From the NCBI RefSeq assembly GCF_001704155.1, contig NZ_CP016294.1, forward strand, positions 3,407,501 to 3,471,500: a stretch of DNA of 64,000 bases, written 5' to 3'. Positions 57,740 through 64,000 of the stretch are shown here, piece after piece. The notes below the pieces were generated by a model. The model worked only from the letters and a program-made list of their open reading frames with translations, made no database searches and was not told where the DNA came from. How positions within the stretch are numbered: the stretch's first letter is position 1; each line of letters begins with the position of its first letter. Made by a program: the position numbers and the translations under genes. Source of the DNA: Stenotrophomonas rhizophila. Lineage in GTDB: Bacteria > Pseudomonadota > Gammaproteobacteria > Xanthomonadales > Xanthomonadaceae.

Positions 57740-60196
57740 ATGTCTGCGTCCGCACCTTCATCGTCATCCGATCCGATCCGGTTCGCCGGGGTCGATGCAC
57801 CGCCGCGCGTGCGCCGCCTGCTGGCGGCGCTGCACGCGCTGGCCGTGCAGACCCTGAGCACCCCGCTCAAGCTGACCATCGTGGAGCTGGAGCGCGAGCT
57901 GTTCCGCGATGCCGAACGCGCCCGCAACAGCCAGATCCAGGCCGACATCTACGCCCAGGCCCGGCGCCTGCACGACGTCAACGCGCAGTTTGCGCCGCGC
58001 TTCCTGGACGCCCTGGCCACGGCCCTGGCCAACCTGCGCGAACCGCGGGTGCGGCACGTGCCGGCCCCCAGCGCGCCGGTGGCGGCCACCACGCTGACCC
58101 TGGTCACCGACACTGATATCGACCGCGACATCGTGCTGGCCGACATCACCCGGCGCGAGGCGCAGCGCTCGGCCAGTGCGCTGCAGCTGCTCGGGCAGCG
58201 CTTCGGCGTGCTCGCTGCCGGCCCCGCGTTCGACGCCGAGGACCTGCCGTTCGGGCCCTACGTGCTGTGCCGGATCACCCGTGAGCTGGGCGAGGAATTC
58301 GCGCTGGGCCTGGAAACCCAGCTGGCGCTGTTCCGCGTGTTCGACCGCCAGCTGCTGGAACGCCTGGGCGAGCTGCTGGAACGCGCCAACGTGCTGCTGA
58401 CCCATGAGGGCGTGCTGCCAGGGCTGGTCTACACCCCGTATCTGGCGCGCTCGGCCACCACGCGGCGGATCGTCACCGGCCCCGAGCGCGGCGCCGGCAC
58501 CGCGCCGGCGCGCGAACCCGGCGGGGCGGGCGGACGCCCGCTCACCGGCTGGAGCGGCTCGGCCGCCAGCGGCAACTGGGCGGCGATGACCAGCGAGGTG
58601 ATCGGCCAGATGGCGCCGCCGGCGCCGGCCGTGGCCGCTGCAGCGCCCGCGGATGTCGCCCCGGTGGACATGAACGCCCCGGCGTTGTCCGCCCTGCACC
58701 ACCTGCTGGACGCCGCCCGGCATACCCAGGGCCCGGCGGGTCTCGGCCATGGCATTCCAGTAACGCCGGGCCAGCCCGGTACCGCCGCCGGCCCTGACAC
58801 CGGTGGCGTGGAGGGAGCACAAGCCGCAACCGGGGCGTCGCCCCATCCGGAGGCCGCGGGGGCAGGTGATCGGCCGGAACCGGTCGCGATCTCGAGCGGC
58901 AACCTCCACGCCACATTGGCCAAGCTGCAGGCGCAGTCGGCCGGCGTGCGCCGCACCATGGCCGACCTGCACAACGCCCTGCTCGCCCAGATGCGCGCCG
59001 ACCACGGCCCGCAGGCCGCGCTGACGGTCAAGGACACCGACACCTTCGACCTGCTGGACATGCTGTACGGGCAGATCCACCGCGAGGTCCGCCCCGACGC
59101 GGCCGCCGTGGACCTGCTCACCCGCCTGCAGGTGCCGGTGGCGCGCGCGGCACTGTCCGACCCGGCCTTCTTCGTGCGCGACCAGCACCCGGCCCGCGAG
59201 CTGCTCAACGCGGTGGCCGAAGCCGGCGCCAATTGGCTGGGCGAGGAGGATGTCGACCCGCAGCTGGTGCAGAAGCTGGACCGCGCCGTCGACAAGGTGG
59301 TCACCGACTACGAGGGTGATTCGGCGGTCTTCGAAGCGGCCAACGACGAGATCCAGCAGCACTTCCGGGCCCTGGCGCACAAGGCCGAGCTGGCCGAGCG
59401 CCGCCACGTGGAAGCGGCGCGCGGCAAGGAACGGCTGGAATCGGCCAAGCAGCAGGCCGGCGCCAGCATCGAACAGCTGTGCGCGCAGACCGCGCCGCCG
59501 CGGTTCGTGCAGTCGCTGCTGAAGCAGGCCTGGTCGGACGTGCTGACCCTGACCCTGCTGCGCAGCGGCGAAGGCTCCGAGCAATGGCAGGCGCGCGAGC
59601 AGGAAACCGCACGCATCGCCGAGGTCACCTGCCAACCACCCGGCAGCGCCGGGAGTGATACCCAGCTCGGCGAGCAGGTCGAAGCGGCACTGCTGCAGGT
59701 CGGCTACCACCAGGACGAAGCGGCGGCGATCGCGCGACGGCTGTCCACCCCGGGCGGTGAAGACGACAGCAGCTCACGCACCGAACTGACCGCGCGCATC
59801 CGTGCGCGCACCCGGCTGGGGGAGCAGGCCGAAGGCACCGAAGCCCGGCGCGAGGCGCCGCTGGCGCGCAGCCCTGCCGAGGAAGACTGTTACCGCCAGC
59901 TGCGCACGCTGCCGTTCGGCACCTGGTTCGAATTCACCACCAACCAGCAGGGCGACATGCGCCGCCAGCGGCTGTCCTGGTACAGCCTGATCACCGACAA
60001 CGCGCTGTTCGTCAATCCGCGCGGGCAGAAGGTGGCCGAGCATTCGCTGGACAGCCTGGCCCGGCTGATGGTGCACGGGCAGGCGCGCCTGGTCAGCGAG
60101 GGCAAGAGCCGCCTGATCGACCGCGCCTGGCAGGCCACGCTGCGCACCCTGCGCTCGCTGGCCGGCACCCCGGCCACTGCAGAGACTGACGAATGA
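57740..60196 (+). CDS. DUF1631 family protein
   Basis: 818-residue soluble protein of unknown function. The N-terminal part (RLLAALHALAVQTLSTPLKL) and the central ADLHNALLAQMRADHGPQAA region are helical; a low-complexity Ala/Pro/Gly linker lies near residues 250-390. The C-terminal 90 residues (LPFGTWFEFTTNQQGDMRR) have a beta pattern that resembles a PilZ-like domain. Proteins of this family are often encoded with c-di-GMP components. Here the stop overlaps the start of a PilZ gene by 4 bases, so the two likely work together. Confidence 0.85.
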   Translation: MSASAPSSSSDPIRFAGVDAPPRVRRLLAALHALAVQTLSTPLKLTIVELERELFRDAERARNSQIQADIYAQARRLHDVNAQFAPRFLDALATALANLREPRVRHVPAPSAPVAATTLTLVTDTDIDRDIVLADITRREAQRSASALQLLGQRFGVLAAGPAFDAEDLPFGPYVLCRITRELGEEFALGLETQLALFRVFDRQLLERLGELLERANVLLTHEGVLPGLVYTPYLARSATTRRIVTGPERGAGTAPAREPGGAGGRPLTGWSGSAASGNWAAMTSEVIGQMAPPAPAVAAAAPADVAPVDMNAPALSALHHLLDAARHTQGPAGLGHGIPVTPGQPGTAAGPDTGGVEGAQAATGASPHPEAAGAGDRPEPVAISSGNLHATLAKLQAQSAGVRRTMADLHNALLAQMRADHGPQAALTVKDTDTFDLLDMLYGQIHREVRPDAAAVDLLTRLQVPVARAALSDPAFFVRDQHPARELLNAVAEAGANWLGEEDVDPQLVQKLDRAVDKVVTDYEGDSAVFEAANDEIQQHFRALAHKAELAERRHVEAARGKERLESAKQQAGASIEQLCAQTAPPRFVQSLLKQAWSDVLTLTLLRSGEGSEQWQAREQETARIAEVTCQPPGSAGSDTQLGEQVEAALLQVGYHQDEAAAIARRLSTPGGEDDSSSRTELTARIRARTRLGEQAEGTEARREAPLARSPAEEDCYRQLRTLPFGTWFEFTTNQQGDMRRQRLSWYSLITDNALFVNPRGQKVAEHSLDSLARLMVHGQARLVSEGKSRLIDRAWQATLRTLRSLAGTPATAETDE

Positions 60197-60540
60197 ACGA
60201 CGACACCCGCCGCGCGCCCCGCCGCCAGGTGGCCGAGCAGGTGCCGGTGACCGACACGATGGCCGAGGCGGTGATCGGCCGGCTGGGCAATGTGTCCGAA
60301 ACCGGCATGCTGATGATCTGTTCGGTGCCATTGACGCCGGACGGCAACTACCAGTTCCGCTTCGCCATCCAGGGGCCGAACGGCCAACCGGTGCAGGTGG
60401 ACGTGGGGGCGCACCTGCTGTGGATCGAACAGAGCAATGCGCCGGGCCAGTCCTGGGCGGGCTTCCGCTTCCTCACGCTGAGCCGCGAGCACCGCGACCA
60501 GCTGCGCGCCTGGATCGCCGAGGAATCTTCGGCGGTGTGA
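60193..60540 (+). CDS. PilZ domain protein
   Basis: 115-residue single-domain protein. The c-di-GMP binding motifs are present in reduced form: RRAPRRQ at residues 6-12 and NVSETG near residue 34. The remaining strands (NYQFRFAIQGP and QSWAGFRFLTLS) fit the PilZ barrel. It probably binds c-di-GMP and acts on a partner, most simply the upstream DUF1631 protein, to which it is translationally coupled (ATGA). The function, for example motility or pilus control, is inferred only. Confidence 0.85.
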   Translation: MNDDTRRAPRRQVAEQVPVTDTMAEAVIGRLGNVSETGMLMICSVPLTPDGNYQFRFAIQGPNGQPVQVDVGAHLLWIEQSNAPGQSWAGFRFLTLSREHRDQLRAWIAEESSAV

Positions 60541-60622
60541 GTGCCGGTTCCGGCACAGCGCGCACGGGCTGATTGCGGCAGAATCAGGGGCTGCATTCCG
60601 CACTGCCCTGTGAGCTTCCGCG

Positions 60623-61948
60623 ATGAACCAGCCCGACCTCGCCGCCCTGTATTCCCATCATGTCCGCGTGCTGTGCCAACGCGCCGACGAGGCGCTGGCG
60701 CGCGGCGGCTTCGACCACCTGGTGATTCCCAGCGGCACGCTGCACTACCAGGCCTTCGATGACCGCGATTACCCGTACGCGGTGAACCCGAACTTCAAGG
60801 CCTGGCTGCCGCTGACCAAGGTGCCCAACAGCTGGGTGGTGTACACCCCGGGCCAGCGCCCGAAGGTGATCTTCCACCAGCCGTTCGATTACTGGCACGT
60901 GGTGCCCGATGCGCCGAACGGCTGGTGGGTGGACCATTTCGACATCGAGATCATCCGCACGCCGGACCAGGCGCTGGCGCTGCTGCCACGCGATGCGGCG
61001 CGCTGCGCGATCCTGGGCGAGCCGCAGAGCGCGCTGGGCGCGTTCACCCCGAACAACCCCGAGCCGGTGATCCACTATCTGGACTGGCACCGGGCGTACA
61101 AGACGGCGTATGAAATCGCGCTGATGCGCCAGGCCCAGCAGCTGGGCGTGCGCGGCCACCGCGCGGCCGAGGCGGCGTTCCGCGCCGGTGCCAGCGAGTT
61201 CGAGATTCACATGGCTTACTGCCGCGCGGTCGGTCAGGATGCGAACGAACTGCCCTACGGCAACATCATCGGACTGAACGAACATGCTGCGGTGCTTCAT
61301 TACACCGACCTGGGCCGCAGCGCGCCGCAGCCGCTGCGCAGCTTCCTGATCGACGCCGGCGCCAGCGCGTACGGCTACGCCAGCGATATCACGCGCACGT
61401 ATGCGGCCGCTGGCCACGACGAGTTTCAGGCGATGATCGATGCGGTCGATGCCGCCCAGCAGAAAATGGGTGCCGGCGTGCGGGCGGGCGTGGATTACAA
61501 GCAGCTGCACATCGATGCGCATCTGTCGCTGATGGGCATCCTGAAGGACTTCGGGGTGCTGAAGGTCTCGCCGGAAGCGGCCCTGGCCACCGGCGTCAGC
61601 GCGGCCTTCTTCCCGCACGGCCTGGGCCACCTGATCGGCCTGCAGGTCCACGACGTGGCCGGCTTCGCGGCAAGCGACCGCGGCGGCCGCGTCGAGCGCC
61701 CGGAAGGCCACCCGTACCTGCGCCTGACCCGCGCATTGGAACCGGGCATGGTGGTCACCATCGAACCGGGCGTGTACTTCATCGACATGCTGCTGGACGA
61801 GGTGAAGCAGCGCGGCCACGGCGACAGCATTGACTGGGCTCGCGTGGACTTCTTCCGGCCTTACGGTGGCATCCGCATTGAAGACGAAGTGCTGTGCACC
61901 GACGGCGATGCGGACAACCTGACCCGGCCGGAGTTTGCCAAGGCGTAA
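60623..61948 (+). CDS. pepQ: Xaa-Pro dipeptidase
   Basis: 441-residue M24 metallopeptidase that splits dipeptides ending in proline. The pita-bread fold metal ligands are seen as LIDAGASAYGYASDITRTY (two Asp, near residues 243-255), FFPHGLGHLIGLQVHD (His, near 335), TIEPGVYF (Glu, near 380) and GGIRIEDE (Glu, near 415). The length matches PepQ. It is monocistronic, with a hairpin after the stop, and converges on pepP. Confidence 0.94.
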   Translation: MNQPDLAALYSHHVRVLCQRADEALARGGFDHLVIPSGTLHYQAFDDRDYPYAVNPNFKAWLPLTKVPNSWVVYTPGQRPKVIFHQPFDYWHVVPDAPNGWWVDHFDIEIIRTPDQALALLPRDAARCAILGEPQSALGAFTPNNPEPVIHYLDWHRAYKTAYEIALMRQAQQLGVRGHRAAEAAFRAGASEFEIHMAYCRAVGQDANELPYGNIIGLNEHAAVLHYTDLGRSAPQPLRSFLIDAGASAYGYASDITRTYAAAGHDEFQAMIDAVDAAQQKMGAGVRAGVDYKQLHIDAHLSLMGILKDFGVLKVSPEAALATGVSAAFFPHGLGHLIGLQVHDVAGFAASDRGGRVERPEGHPYLRLTRALEPGMVVTIEPGVYFIDMLLDEVKQRGHGDSIDWARVDFFRPYGGIRIEDEVLCTDGDADNLTRPEFAKA

Positions 61949-61969
61949 CGTTGATCGACGCTTGCCCAT

Positions 61970-62005
61970 GCAGCCGGGCTGTTGCCCGGCTGCTTCATGC
62001 ATTTT
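61970..62005 (+). terminator. Hairpin terminator of pepQ
   Basis: Perfect 10-base arms (61970-61979 and 61984-61993) with a TGTT loop are followed within 12 bases by TTTT at 62002-62005. It lies 22 bases after the stop. Confidence 0.65.
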
Positions 62006-62044
62006 GGCGAACAGCCGGTGCGCATCGCGTGGCCTGAGCTGGGC

Positions 62045-62174
62045 CGGCGGGTGCGGGTTTGCGGGACACGCCGTGAACCCATCCATGGGGGCTTGTAGAA
62101 AACATCCATGTTTTCTACAGTCCCGCAAACCCGCCCCCGCCGACCCTCGACGGTGTGTTGGGGACCACGGGAAG
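62045..62174 (-). repeat. Composite inverted repeat, copy C
   Basis: Outer arms of 23 bases (62045-62067 and 62120-62142) match with one mismatch. The inner hairpin at 62094-62119 has perfect 12-base arms around CATCCATG, and the second hairpin (62078-62089) has the intact core. The tail block shared with A and B is at 62157-62174, 14 bases outside the arm. Orientation is the same as copy B. Confidence 0.85.
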
Positions 62175-62373
62175 ATCAACGGCAGTGCCGATCGTTTTCA
62201 TGCGTCAACGGACGAGGTGGTGTTCCGTGCCGTCGTTTGGGAACCGACGCTACCGCCCCCAGCTCCATTCGGCTTACCCGCCGCATAACCGGCCTCAACC
62301 CCATTCGCGCACCCGCCGCGTAGGGACACGCCATGCGTGGCTGCTTTTTGCATCCGCACGCGATCAACCATCA

Positions 62374-62567
62374 GGGGAGGCCGGCGGGCAGCCCCTGTAG
62401 GGACTGTCAAAAACATGGATGTTTTTGCCAAGCCCCCATGGGTGAAGGCGCACTGCTTGCGAGGCACTGCCTCGCGTGCGACTGAACGCACAGCCGCTGG
62501 CGGCTGGGCCGGGGCCCGGAGGGCGGTTTACGGCGTGTCCCGTAAGGGGCTGCCCGTCGGCCTCCCC
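62374..62567 (+). repeat. Composite inverted repeat, copy D (long variant)
   Basis: Outer arms of 31 bases (62374-62404 and 62537-62567) match with four mismatches. The left half of the core, including the CATGGATG hairpin, is identical to copy A. The second hairpin is split by about 80 extra bases that contain two hairpins of their own (8-base arms around 62458-62474 and 7-base arms around 62491-62506). The tail block is absent. Confidence 0.8.
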
Positions 62568-62611
62568 GGCACGTAGCAACCGAAACGCTGCTCTAAGCGC
62601 AAACCCTGCAG

Positions 62612-63946
62612 TCAGCGACTAGAAGCCATCTCCGCTTCAATCTCATCAGCACTTCGCGCCAACCCAGCTGTCAGCACGTGATGCCCGCTGTCGGTGATCA
62701 CTACGTCATCCTCGGTGCGAATGCCGATGCCGCGCCAGCGCGCTTCCACGCTGCGGTCGTCGGCGCTGATGTACAGGCCCGGCTCGATGGTGAACACCAT
62801 GCCCGGTTCCAGCAGCCGCGAATCGCCCGCGAGGCGGTAGTCGCCCACGTCGTGCACGTCCAGGCCCAGCCAGTGCCCGGTCTTGTGCCGGTAGAAACGC
62901 TGGTAATGGCCGTCGGCGATGTTTTCTTCCAGCGTGCCGGTGAGCAGGCCCAGCCGCAGCAGGCCTTCGGTGAGCGTCTGTACCGCCGCCAGGTGGCCCG
63001 CCTCGTAGGGCACGCCCGGCTTGGCCTGCGCGAGTGCTGCCGCCTGCGCCGCACCGACCAGATCGTGCAGCGCGCGCTGTTCGGCCGTGAAGCGACCATT
63101 TACGGGGAACGTTCGCGTGATGTCGCTGGCGTAGCCGCGGTACTCGGCGCCCGCATCGATCAGCACCAGCTCGCCATCGCGACTGCGCGCGTTGTTGGCG
63201 CGGTAATGCAGGATGCAACCGTTGGCGCCGGTACCCACGATGCTGCCGTAGGCCGCCCACGCATCGTTGGCGCGGAACTCGCGCTCCAGGTCCGCCTGCA
63301 GCTCGTACTCGTGGATGCCCGGCCGCGCCGCGCGCATCGCCACCCGGTGCGCCTGCACCGTGATATCGGCCGCGCGCTGCATCAGGGCGATTTCCGCGCT
63401 CGACTTGAACAACCGCTGCTCGTGCAACAGGTGGCCCAGCTCCAGGAATTCATGCGGCGGCTGCGCGCCATGCCGCACCTGCGAACGCACCCGGTTGACC
63501 CAGCCGATCAGCTTCAGGTCGAACTCGGCGTCGCGCCCGAAGTGGTAGTACACCCGCGAGCGCCCTTCCAGCAGGCCCGGCAGGATGTCGTCCAGATCGT
63601 CGATCGGGTACGCATCGTCCATGCCGTACTGCGCCACCGCGCCTTCCTGACCGGCGCGTGCGCCGTCCCAGGCTTCGCGGTCGGCGTCGCGCTCGCGGCA
63701 GAACAGGATCACTTCGCCGTGGCGGCGGCCAGGAATCAGCACCAGCACCGCATCCGGCTCCGGGAAGCCGCTCAGGTACCAGAAGTCCGAATCCTGCCGG
63801 AACGGATAGTGCGTATCCAGGCTGCGCACCCGCTCCGACGCGGCCGGCAGCACCAGGATGGCATCATCGCCCGCCATTTCCATCAGCGCCTGGCGGCGCC
63901 CCGCGTATTCGGCCGCGGTGATGCCGGTCAACTCGCGGATATCCAT
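62612..63946 (-). CDS. pepP: Xaa-Pro aminopeptidase
   Basis: 444-residue M24B metallopeptidase removing an N-terminal residue that precedes proline. The metal-ligand segments are LIDAGAEYRGYASDITRTFP near residue 260 (two Asp, in part), HKTGHWLGLDVHDVGDY near 350, FTIEPGLYI near 383 and GIGIRTEDDVV near 405. The length and order fit PepP. The ATG at 63946 follows the stop of an upstream minus-strand gene by one base, so it is the second or later gene of an operon. It converges on pepQ across the repeat region. Confidence 0.94.
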   Translation of the reverse strand: MDIRELTGITAAEYAGRRQALMEMAGDDAILVLPAASERVRSLDTHYPFRQDSDFWYLSGFPEPDAVLVLIPGRRHGEVILFCRERDADREAWDGARAGQEGAVAQYGMDDAYPIDDLDDILPGLLEGRSRVYYHFGRDAEFDLKLIGWVNRVRSQVRHGAQPPHEFLELGHLLHEQRLFKSSAEIALMQRAADITVQAHRVAMRAARPGIHEYELQADLEREFRANDAWAAYGSIVGTGANGCILHYRANNARSRDGELVLIDAGAEYRGYASDITRTFPVNGRFTAEQRALHDLVGAAQAAALAQAKPGVPYEAGHLAAVQTLTEGLLRLGLLTGTLEENIADGHYQRFYRHKTGHWLGLDVHDVGDYRLAGDSRLLEPGMVFTIEPGLYISADDRSVEARWRGIGIRTEDDVVITDSGHHVLTAGLARSADEIEAEMASSR

Positions 63947-63947
63947 C

Positions 63948-64000
63948 TCAGTTCAGGCGCTGCCGGTGGCGCACGGCCATCACGCAGTCACCGTGCAGGA
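63948..64000 (-). CDS. C-terminal end of an unidentified gene upstream of pepP
   Basis: The minus-strand frame that ends LHGDCVMAVRHRQRLN with TGA at 63948-63950 stays open to the window edge, while the other two frames close within 30 bases. With only 16 residues the product cannot be named. Its tight spacing to pepP suggests the same operon. Confidence 0.45.
   Translation of the reverse strand, partial: LHGDCVMAVRHRQRLN

Larger units (their letters stand above)
61949..62611. other. Long non-coding region between convergent pepQ and pepP
   Basis: 663 bases with the pepQ terminator, composite repeat copy C (62045-62174) and the longer copy D (62374-62567) in opposite orientation. About 200 bases between the two copies (62175-62373) show no gene and no clear signal. 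The short open frames here are made by the repeats. Confidence 0.65.

Overview
The window is high-GC, almost fully coding DNA from a gammaproteobacterium of the Xanthomonadaceae, most likely Stenotrophomonas. The pointers are housekeeping genes of xanthomonad type (gmk-rpoZ-spoT-ridA-recG, pilMNOPQ divergent from mrcA), a secreted S1/P1 nuclease, and short GTAG-headed palindromes that match the SMAG/REP elements described in S. maltophilia. No tRNA, rRNA, CRISPR array, prophage, IS transposase or integrase was seen.

Layout. 1-9.3 kb: central glycolysis on the minus strand (pyk cut by the window edge, a HAD phosphatase, pgk), a DUF2339/DUF3999 envelope pair, gap, and ompW behind a perfect FNR/Anr-type site. 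9.6-13.2 kb: a large ankyrin-repeat protein, the S1/P1 nuclease and an ETHE1-like metallo-hydrolase. 13.2-15.4 kb: a BlaI repressor, an M56 peptidase fused to a TonB-like domain, and a TonB-like lipoprotein, with operator-like palindromes in front. 15.5-21.5 kb: acetyl-CoA hydrolase/transferase, transketolase, a small secreted protein and a dicarboxylate symporter. 21.6-28.4 kb: a complete MoxR/Bat operon. 28.9-36.7 kb: pilQPONM and divergent mrcA. 37.4-44.1 kb: a CS1/alpha-type chaperone-usher fimbrial operon ending in a trimeric autotransporter adhesin. 44.6-57.7 kb: gltA, rpmE type B, a nucleoside hydrolase, recG, ridA, spoT, rpoZ, gmk, yicC, then rph-VOC-rdgB-hemW on the other strand. 57.7-64 kb: a DUF1631 protein coupled to a PilZ protein, then convergent pepQ and pepP.

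Many genes overlap by 4 bases (ATGA or GTGA), so several blocks are translationally coupled: pgk-HAD, DUF2339-DUF3999, the Bat genes, pilOPQ, yicC-gmk, rph-VOC-rdgB and DUF1631-PilZ.

The least expected signal lies between genes. Four copies of a composite repeat sit downstream of gap, downstream of gltA, and twice between pepQ and pepP. Each has perfect or near-perfect outer arms of 23 or 31 bases, an inner perfect hairpin around a fixed CATGGATG core, and a second hairpin with the same core. The arm sequences differ between copies but stay complementary within each copy. Three copies also share a tail block 14-15 bases beyond the arm. I do not recognise this as a named family. Four SMAG-like elements are also present; one supplies the stop codon of the DUF3999 gene and one occupies the ribosome-binding region of hemW.
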